Assembly (NCBI GenBank): GCA_003023245.1
Contig: PXTR01000052.1
Location: forward strand, 1-6,347
Direction of reading: 5' to 3'
Origin: Bacteroidetes bacterium QS_8_68_15
GTDB taxonomy: Bacteria > Bacteroidota > Rhodothermia > Rhodothermales > Salinibacteraceae
DNA: 6,347 bases
A program made the translations under genes and the position numbers. The notes under the pieces were generated by a model. It did no database searches. It was not told where the DNA came from and saw only the letters and a list, made by a program, of their open reading frames with translations. Within the stretch, counting starts at the first letter, position 1, and every line of letters starts with the position of its first letter. Below, one piece after another: positions 1 to 5,942 of this stretch.

Positions 1-32
1 CGTGAGGTTGCTGGTCGGCGGTCGCCAAATGG

Positions 33-56
33 AAAAATCGAGCGTCAACGCTTTTT
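33..56 (-). terminator. Possible weak intrinsic terminator after the NYN gene
   Basis: About 80 bp past the NYN stop the minus strand reads AAAAAGCG-TTGA-CGCT-CGATTTTT. This is a 4-bp AGCG/CGCT stem with a 4-base loop, followed after three bases by five T. The stem is short. On the plus strand the same hairpin is followed directly by T, so it could act in both directions. Position fits the end of the gene; strength is doubtful. Confidence 0.35.
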
Positions 57-103
57 GAGTAGCAACACCGATAGAGCGAGAGCGCAGGCGTGTTACGCCG
101 ATA

Positions 104-133
104 CATCGCGCAACACGCACTACGCATCACTCC
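104..133 (-). repeat. Dispersed intergenic repeat just after the NYN gene stop
   Basis: Within a few bases after the TGA of the NYN gene, the minus strand carries GTGATGCGTAGTGCGTG and then GTGTTGCGCGATG. The last 13 bases (plus strand 104-116) are repeated exactly at 1426-1438, again just after a stop codon and in the same orientation to its gene. The word GTGATGCGT is shared with the 14-bp tandem repeat at 1272-1322. The identity is direct from the sequence; that it is a repeat family is inference. Confidence 0.6.
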
Positions 134-1210
134 TCAGTAGCGGTCGGGGCCGCCTTCGTCGTATTCTTCGTAGCCGGCGTCTTCGTAATCGGAGACGTCG
201 TCGTCGTCGGCCTCGGGGCCGTAGCCGGCGTCTTCCTCGTACCCGTCAGCAGTCGAGGGGGCGGAGGCGCGTTCGTAGCGCGAGCGCCCGGCGTCGTCGT
301 AGAACTGCTCCTCCATGCGTTGCACGTCCGGGTGGCGGCGGTCGACGATCAAGACGGTGTAGTCGTAGGGGTAGCCGCGCCGTTTTTCGAGGCGGACGGC
401 GCCGGCGTCTTCGAGGCCGCTGACGAGGGCCTTCGGGTCGAAGCGCTCGCCGAGCACGTCCGACAGCTTGCGCAGAAGCGGCGTGAGGTACACCTCGTCG
501 TACTGGCCGAAGTGCTCCTCGGCAACTTCGAGGGTGCGAAAGAGCATCTCATCGTCGAGACGCTCGTGGTGCTCGGCGGGCGGCTGCTCCTCGGCCTCCT
601 CGCGTCGGCCGGACTCCTCGGCATCGTCAGGGAGCACCTCGCGGCGCGTGGCGTCGCTCAGCAGCCTGAGCACGTCCATGAAGTCGTCCGCGCGCGGATG
701 CGGCTCGCCGCTGGAGGAGGAAGACGCCGGCGGGTCGAGCGCGGCGACGAGCGCATGCGTCCCGGTTTTTCGGATGGCCTGAACGAGCGGGCGAAGGGCG
801 CGCACGCCGGTCATCAGGGCGATGGTTTCCACATCGGCGCGGCGGTGCGCAAAGGCGGTCGCCTCGACGGAGAATTGCATCGCGGCGGCGAGGTCGTCGT
901 CCCCGGGCGAAACCGGCGCGAAGCGCGGTTCGATACCGGCTTCGTACAGTGCGTGCTGAAGCCCGTCTTGCTCTGCCCCAATGCGCGCTTCGAGCGCGGC
1001 GAAGTCGGCGTAGGCGACGGTGCGCACCGTGTCGATGCCGTCCTCGTCGGCGAGGTAGCGGCGCAGCTCGCGGGCGGCCTCGCGGATGCAGGCGGCGGCG
1101 CGATCGGCGGGCGCGTCGAGGCGTTCGGTCAGGCGCGCGTGCAGGTGAGCGTAGTCGATAAAGAGCGCGGCGTGCCGGGACGCGGGGCGCGTGCGAGGAG
1201 GGCGAGGCAT
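134..1210 (-). CDS. NYN (PIN-like) domain protein with C-terminal winged-helix/OST-HTH-like domain and acidic tail
   Basis: The 358-residue product resembles bacterial LabA/DUF88-type NYN proteins, a PIN-like nuclease fold linked to RNA handling. The N-terminal domain (about 12-157) shows ALFIDYAHL (conserved Asp19), VAYADFAAL (66-73) and TIALMTGVRALRPLVQAIRKTG (about 129-150). The last corresponds to the usual SGDSDFxPLV strand-helix. Both acidic residues of GDSD are missing (GVRA at 135-138), Asn of FIDxxNL is His22, and the second Asp of the central motif seems to be Gln112. Catalysis is therefore doubtful. A Ser-rich and Glu-rich linker (160-217) leads to a compact domain (about 218-293) with YLTPLLRKLSDVLG and FDPKALVSGLEDAGAV, which looks like an OST-HTH/LOTUS-type winged helix. 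Residues 323-358 form an acidic, Tyr/Gly-rich tail. The ATG at 1210 follows an A-rich leader. The NYN assignment is fairly firm; the second domain is inferred. The gene probably has its own promoter because 231 bp separate it from hslV. Confidence 0.87.
   Translation of the reverse strand: MPRPPRTRPASRHAALFIDYAHLHARLTERLDAPADRAAACIREAARELRRYLADEDGIDTVRTVAYADFAALEARIGAEQDGLQHALYEAGIEPRFAPVSPGDDDLAAAMQFSVEATAFAHRRADVETIALMTGVRALRPLVQAIRKTGTHALVAALDPPASSSSSGEPHPRADDFMDVLRLLSDATRREVLPDDAEESGRREEAEEQPPAEHHERLDDEMLFRTLEVAEEHFGQYDEVYLTPLLRKLSDVLGERFDPKALVSGLEDAGAVRLEKRRGYPYDYTVLIVDRRHPDVQRMEEQFYDDAGRSRYERASAPSTADGYEEDAGYGPEADDDDVSDYEDAGYEEYDEGGPDRY
170..235 (-). repeat. In-frame duplication in the acidic tail of the NYN protein
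   Basis: The 15-base word GTAGCCGGCGTCTTC (plus strand) occurs at 170-184 and again at 221-235. The step is 51 bases, or 17 codons, so the copies are in frame and both encode EDAGY (residues 326-330 and 343-347). Between them a (GAC)n run encodes Asp-Asp-Asp-Asp. The tail therefore probably grew by local duplication. Confidence 0.7.
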
Positions 1211-1270
1211 GGGACGGTCGTGGTTTTTTTTACTGCTGTCGTTGTTTTGTTTTCAGCCGTTTTTGCCTGT
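1211..1270 (-). promoter_or_regulatory. A-rich untranslated leader of the NYN gene
   Basis: The 60 bases before the NYN ATG are much richer in A on the coding strand than the rest of the window. They include an A8 run (plus-strand T run in 1224-1231) and GAAAACAAAACAACGAC. There is no Shine-Dalgarno. A-rich leaders replace Shine-Dalgarno sequences in many Bacteroidota genes, which suggests this is a translation initiation region. No convincing -33/-7 or -35/-10 promoter was found upstream. Confidence 0.4.
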
Positions 1271-1271
1271 T

Positions 1272-1322
1272 CGTGATGCGTGCTACGTGATGCGTGCTAC
1301 GTGATGCGTGCTACGTGATGCG
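1272..1322. repeat. 14-bp tandem repeat, 3.6 copies
   Basis: The unit CGTGATGCGTGCTA occurs three times without a mismatch (1272-1285, 1286-1299, 1300-1313). A fourth partial copy of nine bases follows (1314-1322). It lies in the spacer between hslV and the NYN gene, about 60 bp before the NYN start codon. The repeat has no spacers, so it is not a CRISPR array. The word GTGATGCGT recurs on the other strand just after the NYN stop codon, so this is probably one cluster of a dispersed intergenic repeat. Function unknown. Confidence 0.92.
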
Positions 1323-1425
1323 GGAGGCTGCTTTCTTGCCGTCGCCAATATCACATGCGGACTATTCCGTTTTCTGAATGGCTTCCGCCGGTAAGTATCA
1401 GACGCCGAGCGCATCGGCCTGTTTT

Positions 1426-1455
1426 CATCGCGCAACACACGTCACGCGTCACGCA
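1426..1455 (-). repeat. Dispersed intergenic repeat overlapping the hslV stop codon
   Basis: The minus strand reads GTGCGTGACGCGTGACGTG across the last codons and stop of hslV, followed by GTGTTGCGCGATG. The latter 13 bases match those downstream of the NYN gene (104-116) exactly. The repeat-like sequence supplies the last codons of hslV (VRDA), so the present C-terminus may have been shaped by it. Confidence 0.55.
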
Positions 1456-2083
1456 CCGCAGCGCGGCCATTTTCCGCGGGTTCGCCTTCGCCGAGTTCGA
1501 GAATCGTCAGGTGGTCATTGGTGTAAATGCCGATGTCGGCGGCAATGGTGAGGGCTTCCTCGACCACCTCGCGCGCGGAGCGGTCATCGTCGCACGTCAG
1601 GAGCGCGCGCGCAGCGGCCAGCGCGTAGGCCCCGCCCGAGCCGATGGCGAGGATGTCGTTATCGGGCTCGATCACGTCGCCCTGCCCGCTGATCAAGAGC
1701 AGGCGTTCGGGGCCGGCGACCGCCAGGAGCGCTTCGAGCTTGCGCAGGTACTTGTCGGTGCGCCAGTCCTTGGCCAGCTCGACGGCCCCGCGCGTGAGGT
1801 TGCCGCCATACTGCTGGAGCTTTTCCTCGAACCGCTCGAAGAGCGTAAAGGCGTCGGCCGTCGACCCGGCGAAGCCGGCCAGAATCTTGCCGTCGTAAAG
1901 CGAGCGCACCTTCTCGGCCTGGTGCTTCATGACGGTTTCGCCCATGGTGGCCTGCCCGTCAGAGCCGAGGGCGATTTGCGAGCCGCGCCGTACGCCCAGC
2001 ACGGTGGTGGCGTGCAGGGTGTCGGGGGAGAGCGAACCGGCAGCGGAGGAGCCGGAAGCGTCGTCGGAAGGAGCGATCAGCAT
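1442..2083 (-). CDS. hslV: ATP-dependent protease HslUV, peptidase subunit HslV
   Basis: HslV (ClpQ) forms the double-hexamer proteolytic chamber of the cytoplasmic HslUV protease, with the ATPase HslU as unfoldase. The mature enzyme starts at the catalytic threonine in [11 protein letters not shown]. Counting that Thr as 1 (bases 2008-2006), Asp17 (GSDGQAT) and Lys33 fall exactly where the family has them. [49 protein letters not shown] and IYTNDH are classic HslV blocks. The ATG at 2083 gives 213 residues with a 25-residue Ser/Ala-rich propeptide. An in-frame TTG at 2101 would add six more; ATG was preferred as the commoner codon, and neither start has a ribosome site. The mature part (188 residues) is longer than E. 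coli HslV because of a C-terminal extension after about LELGEGE. No hslU is in the window. Confidence 0.96.
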   Translation of the reverse strand: MLIAPSDDASGSSAAGSLSPDTLHATTVLGVRRGSQIALGSDGQATMGETVMKHQAEKVRSLYDGKILAGFAGSTADAFTLFERFEEKLQQYGGNLTRGAVELAKDWRTDKYLRKLEALLAVAGPERLLLISGQGDVIEPDNDILAIGSGGAYALAAARALLTCDDDRSAREVVEEALTIAADIGIYTNDHLTILELGEGEPAENGRAAVRDA

Positions 2084-2257
2084 CGGCGGCAGAGGGGCCA
2101 AAGCAGCCAGCGAAAAAAGGCCAAAGCGTGACCTATAAGACGAATCGCGCGCGGCGGTGTTCGGCAGTTGGGTGTGAGAGTGCGAGCGTTCTCATGCGCA
2201 GAGGTATGAGCCGCAGGGCAGAGGAGGAAACACCCCCGCACACCCATACCCCCGAAC
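2084..2257. other. Spacer between the PBP4-family gene and hslV
   Basis: This spacer holds no credible gene. Right after the PBP4-family stop the minus strand has three G runs of 5, 3 and 5 (2249-2253, 2243-2245, 2233-2237), one short of a quadruplex pattern. TGAGAG/TTCTCA (2175-2180 and 2189-2194) is an imperfect inverted repeat with an 8-base loop. A T6 run lies about 30 bases before the hslV ATG on the coding strand. No promoter could be assigned with confidence. Confidence 0.4.
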
Positions 2258-3898
2258 TCAAACCTCTCCCGCAGCTATTGCCTGCACGATGCGGTCCATC
2301 GCGTCGCGGGCGTCGCCGGTGTCAGCGGAGTAGTGGTTGGCCATGATGACGAAGACGAGCGGCTGCCCGCCGGCGGTGGTGACGTATCCGCTGAGGGCGC
2401 TTACGCCGCTGAGGGTGCCCGTCTTGGCGCGCACGCGCGCTTCGGCGGGGCCGTCGCGGAAACGATATTCGAGCGTGCCGGTGCGCCCGCCGACGGCAAG
2501 CGCGCTGGTGAAGGCGTCGGCCACGTCGGGGTCGGGGTGCTGGCGCATGTACAAAAGCAGCGCCGCCGTCATGGTGGGCGTGACCATGTCGTAGCGCGAC
2601 ATCCCCGAGCCGTCGGCCAGGCGGATGCGGCTGGTGTCCACCCCGGCGGCCTCGAAGGTGCGCAGCGCCGCCTCGACGCCCATCGCGCCGGAGCCGGGGT
2701 CGGGGTCGTCGGGGTCGCCCTGCATCAGCGCGGCGACCGGGCGTTCGGCGCCGAGGGTGCGCAGAATCTGCTCGGCGTAGAGGTTCTGGCTCTCTTCCAT
2801 CATCGTCTCGACGATGTCGGCGAGCGGGGCGGAGCGGTAGCGCGCCACCACGTGCGTCTGCGGAGCGGTGTAGGACACCGGGTCGCCAGGCAGGTGGTCG
2901 GCGTCGCGGGCGGACTCCTTCACCGAGATGCCGCTTTGTTCGAGCATCGCGCGCAACACGTTGACGAAGTAGCCGGTGGGGTTGCCCACCGAGAGCCGCT
3001 CGGACTGCGTGCCGCCCGGCAGCAGGCGGCTTTCGACGTAGAGCGTGCGGCTGCCGGGGAGGCGGCGGTATTCCTCGTCCGCGCCGCTGCGCACGGTGCG
3101 CGTGCGGTTGACGGCGTCGACGTAGCCGGTGTGCAGCGGGTTCCAGGAGAGGACGGCTTTCTCGCCCACTTCGCGCCCGCGGGCCGTCAGTTCGATGAGG
3201 TTGCCCGCAAACGAGAGGCCGCTCAGCTCCGGGGCGTAGCGGTAGGGCAGGTCGTCCCAGGCCCAACCGTGGCCCAGCGGGGCGTCGGTGTGGATGTCGT
3301 CGTCGCCGAGGATGCGACCCGTGACGTGCTGAATGCCGGCGGCGCGGAGCGAGTCGACCCAGGCGCGAAAGACCTGAAGGCGGTCGCGGCGCTGCTCGTA
3401 GCCGCCGATGGTGGGGTCGCCTGCTCCGCGCACGATCAGGTCGCCGCGCAGGGTGTCGTTCACGACCGGCCCCTGGCGGTAGAGGCGCGTTTCGAAGCGG
3501 TAGTCCGGGCCGAGCTGGTCGAGGGCGGCGGCGGCGGTGTACAGTTTGACGTTGGAAGCGGGGACGAAGCGCCGGCCGGCCTCCCGCTCGTAGTAGACGG
3601 CGCCCGTCGCGGCGTCGGCCACCTTCAGCCCCCAGAAGCCGTTTTGCAATCTTTCGGTGTCGAGGGTCTCCTGCACGACCTCCGCCAGCGGGGAGCGGTC
3701 TTCGAGCGCGTCATCGGCGGAGCGCTCCTGCGGCAACGACGGCGGCGCGTCGGAGGCCTGCGCGCGCGCTGCCGGCGCCGACATCGCGCCGGACCAGCAG
3801 AGAAGCAGGCCGACCAGCGCGTGCGTCAGCGAGGCGCGCAACCGTCGCAATGACCGAACAGACATACCACCAAGAAGTGGACCGGGAGAAGGGCTCAT
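2258..3898 (-). CDS. dacB: D-alanyl-D-alanine carboxypeptidase/endopeptidase, PBP4 family (peptidase S13)
   Basis: This is a secreted serine DD-peptidase that removes terminal D-Ala from stem peptides or cuts D-Ala-mDAP crosslinks in the periplasm. All penicillin-binding motifs are present: SxxK as SNVK (115-118, nucleophile Ser115), SxN as SQN (370-372) and KTG (492-494). The class-C feature DGSGMSR (429-435) is also there. Between SxxK and SxN lies the long insert typical of S13 enzymes, including GDLIVRGAGDPT and SGLSFAGNLIEL. At 546 residues it is somewhat longer than E. coli DacB (477). The N-terminus is a Sec-type signal: basic SVRSLRRLR, hydrophobic ALVGLLLCW, likely cleavage near ARAQA. 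The outermost ATG (3898) is used for coordinates. An ATG at 3865 (Met12) gives a more ordinary 37-residue signal peptide and may be the true start; neither has a Shine-Dalgarno. The gene sits directly after mreC, which suggests a role in wall remodelling. The symbol is by family and does not imply strict orthology. Confidence 0.94.
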   Translation of the reverse strand: MSPSPGPLLGGMSVRSLRRLRASLTHALVGLLLCWSGAMSAPAARAQASDAPPSLPQERSADDALEDRSPLAEVVQETLDTERLQNGFWGLKVADAATGAVYYEREAGRRFVPASNVKLYTAAAALDQLGPDYRFETRLYRQGPVVNDTLRGDLIVRGAGDPTIGGYEQRRDRLQVFRAWVDSLRAAGIQHVTGRILGDDDIHTDAPLGHGWAWDDLPYRYAPELSGLSFAGNLIELTARGREVGEKAVLSWNPLHTGYVDAVNRTRTVRSGADEEYRRLPGSRTLYVESRLLPGGTQSERLSVGNPTGYFVNVLRAMLEQSGISVKESARDADHLPGDPVSYTAPQTHVVARYRSAPLADIVETMMEESQNLYAEQILRTLGAERPVAALMQGDPDDPDPGSGAMGVEAALRTFEAAGVDTSRIRLADGSGMSRYDMVTPTMTAALLLYMRQHPDPDVADAFTSALAVGGRTGTLEYRFRDGPAEARVRAKTGTLSGVSALSGYVTTAGGQPLVFVIMANHYSADTGDARDAMDRIVQAIAAGEV

Positions 3899-3964
3899 CC
3901 CGCAAACTAACGCGCAAGTCCACGCGAGCGTTTGGGCGTTACGAGATCTTGGCCGTCGTCACCG

Positions 3965-4804
3965 CTACGCTCCCCCGCCGGGGCTGACGGTCTGCCGCTC
4001 GCCCTCTTCGCCCATGCGCGGGGCCGCGAGCACGACGAAGGCGTAGCGCGCCTGGTCGAGCGGGCTGGTGGGGACGATGTGCACGGTGTACTCGTTGCGC
4101 CCGGGCGAGGTAGCGACCGAATCGACGAAGCCGACTGACAGCCCCGGCGGGAAAAACCCGCTCGACCCGCTGGTGACGACCCGCTGCCCCGGCAGCACGG
4201 GACTGGTCTGCACGACGTGCTCCATCAGCAGGCGGCCGCGGTTCTGCCCCGGCCACTGCACGATGCCTTCCGCGTCGAGCGACTGGATTTTGGCCGGCAG
4301 GCGAAAGTCGGTGTTCAGGTACGACATGACGCGCGCGTGGGTCTCGCTGACGAGCGTGGTGCGCCCCAGCACGCTGCCGCGCTCGTCGATGACGGGCATG
4401 CCGACTTCGACGCTGTCAGCGCTCCCGACGTTGATGGTGAAGGTGTTTTGCTGCCCCGTGAGGGTTTTGGAAATGATGCGCGCCGGCTCGACGGCCAGCT
4501 GCGTCGTGTCGCGCAGGTTGAGCATCCCCTCCAGGCGCTGGTTTTGCATCCGCGCCTCGCGCGAGCGGGCCACCTCGGCGGCCAGGGCGATGTTTTCGGA
4601 GCGCAGGCGCTCGTTTTCGTCGAGGGCGCGCAGGTAGTTGCCCACCCAGGCGAAGGCCCCTTCCGCGCGCGCGGTCGCCTCCAGCGCCCCGGCGCGCATC
4701 GCCCGCACGAGCGTCTGGTTCTGCGCGAACATCACGCCGAGGCTCACGGCCACGAGCACGGCCATGAGCACCCAGTCCTTGAGCCGGTCCCAGAGGGAAG
4801 TCAT
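3965..4804 (-). CDS. mreC: Rod shape-determining protein MreC
   Basis: MreC is a bitopic inner-membrane protein whose periplasmic beta domain links the MreB scaffold to PBP2/RodA. The 279-residue product has the family layout. A short cytoplasmic start is followed by one hydrophobic membrane segment (about residues 11-27), then a charged helical, probably coiled-coil stretch (about 58-98, rich in E, R and L). The two-lobed beta domain covers about 105-262 and carries the signature TSGSSGFFPPGLSVG (211-225). A short hydrophilic tail ends in PGGGA. The ATG at 4804 puts the membrane segment at the usual distance from the N-terminus. The sequence before it is C-rich (CCACGCTCGAA), with no ribosome site. 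The gene normally precedes mreD, but here the next gene, 66 bp on, is a PBP4-type enzyme. Confidence 0.97.
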   Translation of the reverse strand: MTSLWDRLKDWVLMAVLVAVSLGVMFAQNQTLVRAMRAGALEATARAEGAFAWVGNYLRALDENERLRSENIALAAEVARSREARMQNQRLEGMLNLRDTTQLAVEPARIISKTLTGQQNTFTINVGSADSVEVGMPVIDERGSVLGRTTLVSETHARVMSYLNTDFRLPAKIQSLDAEGIVQWPGQNRGRLLMEHVVQTSPVLPGQRVVTSGSSGFFPPGLSVGFVDSVATSPGRNEYTVHIVPTSPLDQARYAFVVLAAPRMGEEGERQTVSPGGGA

Positions 4805-4807
4805 TTC

Positions 4808-4847
4808 GAGCGTGGGGGAGCGGGGGCGTGGGAGAGAGGGAGCAAGG
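4808..4847 (+). repeat. G-rich octamer-like repeat with G-quadruplex pattern before the mreC start
   Basis: On the plus strand, which is the template strand for mreC, runs of 5, 5, 3 and 3 G (4814-4818, 4822-4826, 4830-4832, 4838-4840) are separated by 3, 3 and 5 bases. This is a four-run quadruplex pattern. It is related to the block at 4896-4927 in inverted orientation: GGGAGCAAGG at 4838-4847 is the exact reverse complement of 4918-4927. It ends four bases from the mreC ATG, so it fills the place where a ribosome site would be. Confidence 0.75.
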
Positions 4848-4895
4848 CGTTTGGCGGAGGCAGGAGGTGACGGGAAGCGCGAATGCGGTCATGCG

Positions 4896-4927
4896 ACGCT
4901 CCCACGCACCCGCGCTCCCTTGCTCCC
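4896..4927 (-). repeat. G-rich octamer repeat with G-quadruplex pattern after the mreB stop
   Basis: Read on the minus strand, four consecutive octamers follow the pattern GGGAGCNN: GGGAGCAA, GGGAGCGC, GGGTGCGT, GGGAGCGT. The block starts four bases after the mreB TGA. Four GGG runs separated by exactly five bases meet the standard G3 N1-7 quadruplex pattern on the RNA-like strand. Folding has not been shown. Confidence 0.75.
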
Positions 4928-4931
4928 GCGC

Positions 4932-5942
4932 TCAGGTCAGGACCGCTTCGTAGTCTTCGAGTTCGTCGAGGACCTTGCCGGTGCCGCGCACCACGGCGGT
5001 CAGCGGGTCGTCGGCGACGTGGACCGGCAGCTCGACGCGCTCGGCGACCATGTCGTCGAGGCCCTGAAGCAGCGCGCCCCCCCCGGTCAGCATGATGCCG
5101 TTTTCCAGAATGTCGCTTCCCAGCTCGGGGGGCGTGCGCTCCAGGCAGCGCAGCACCGCGGCGGCGATCTGGTCGAGCCCGTCGCGGAGCGCCTCGCGCA
5201 CGTCTTCCGAGGAGATGGTGCGCACCTTCGGGACGCCGCTGACGAGGTCGCGCCCCTTCACCGACAGATCCATCTCCGTCTCCATCGGCAGGGCCGATCC
5301 AATCTCGCACTTGATGCGCTCGGCGGTGCGCCCGCCGATCAGCAGGTTGTGGTTGCGCTTGAAGTACTGCACGATCGAATGGTCGAACTCGTCGCCGCCG
5401 GCGCGGATCGACTCGTCGATGACGATGCCCGCCAGGGCGATCACGGCAATCTCGGTGGTCCCGCCGCCGACGTCGACGATCATGTTGCCGACCGGGTCGG
5501 AGACGTTCAGCCCGATGCCGACGGCGGCGGCCATCGGCTCCTGGATCAGGTGCACGCGCCGCGCCCCGGCGTGCTCGGCACTGTCGCGCACGGCGCGCTT
5601 CTCGACCTCGGTGATGCCGGACGGCACGCACACGACCATGTTGCGGATGCGCCCGAGCCAGCCTTTCTGCACCTTGCTGATGAGCGTGCGGATCATCTCC
5701 TCGGCCACCTCGAAGTCCGCGATCACGCCGTCTTTGAGCGGGCGGATCGTCTCGATTTCCTCGTGGGTGCGCTCGTGCATCTGGCGCGCCTCGTAGCCGA
5801 GCGCGATGACCTTGCGGCTGTTGCGGTCCACCGCCACGATGGACGGCTCGTTGAGGACAATCCCGCGCCCGCGAATGTAAATCAGCGTGTTGGCCGTCCC
5901 CAGGTCGATGGCGACGTCGCTGGAGAAGTTGAACAAACCCAT
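4932..5942 (-). CDS. mreB: Rod shape-determining protein MreB, actin-like
   Basis: MreB is the bacterial actin homologue that polymerises under the inner membrane and directs the elongation (Rod) complex for lateral peptidoglycan synthesis. The 336-residue product is close to the usual family length. The actin-fold motifs are all visible: phosphate-1 loop DLGTANT (residues 13-19), QEPMAAA (134-140) with the presumed catalytic Glu135, phosphate-2 loop DVGGGTTE (157-164), AGGDEFD (181-187) and adenosine motif LTGGGALL (285-292). The start [15 protein letters not shown] places the first phosphate loop at the expected distance, so the ATG at 5942 is secure. The bases before it (ACCTTCCCCGC) contain no Shine-Dalgarno sequence. 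The TGA stop runs straight into a G-rich octamer repeat. mreC follows after 127 bp, and the two probably share a transcript, although the spacer could hold structure that uncouples them. Confidence 0.98.
   Translation of the reverse strand: MGLFNFSSDVAIDLGTANTLIYIRGRGIVLNEPSIVAVDRNSRKVIALGYEARQMHERTHEEIETIRPLKDGVIADFEVAEEMIRTLISKVQKGWLGRIRNMVVCVPSGITEVEKRAVRDSAEHAGARRVHLIQEPMAAAVGIGLNVSDPVGNMIVDVGGGTTEIAVIALAGIVIDESIRAGGDEFDHSIVQYFKRNHNLLIGGRTAERIKCEIGSALPMETEMDLSVKGRDLVSGVPKVRTISSEDVREALRDGLDQIAAAVLRCLERTPPELGSDILENGIMLTGGGALLQGLDDMVAERVELPVHVADDPLTAVVRGTGKVLDELEDYEAVLT

Noticed and set aside
320..1276. Plus-strand open frame of about 320 codons opposite the NYN gene
   Set aside because: No recognisable domain and composition typical of reversed GC-rich codons; it fully overlaps a minus-strand gene with a recognisable fold.
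1272..1322. Could the tandem repeat be a CRISPR array?
   Set aside because: The units abut with no unique spacers and are too short; no cas gene is nearby.
1402..1425. GCCGA/TCGGC hairpin after hslV as a terminator
   Set aside because: Only a 5-bp stem, and no T run follows on the minus strand.
2333..3853. Long plus-strand open frame of about 500 codons opposite the PBP4-family gene
   Set aside because: It is a mirror of the real gene: GC-rich third positions on the minus strand suppress stops on the other strand. The product is low-complexity (V, G, A, R, H) with no recognisable domain, whereas the minus strand has all the penicillin-binding motifs.
3899..3925. TTAGTTTG before the PBP4-family ATG, similar to the Bacteroidota -7 element TAnnTTTG
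   Set aside because: One mismatch, only a few bases from the ATG, and no matching -33 TTG at the right distance.
4862..5095. Perfect AGGAGGTGA on the plus strand, with an ATG at 4883 opening a 70-codon frame into mreB antisense
   Set aside because: The spacing to the ATG is about 15 bases, too long for good initiation. The product is an Arg-rich off-frame string, and the other genes here do not use Shine-Dalgarno sites, so the match is probably chance.
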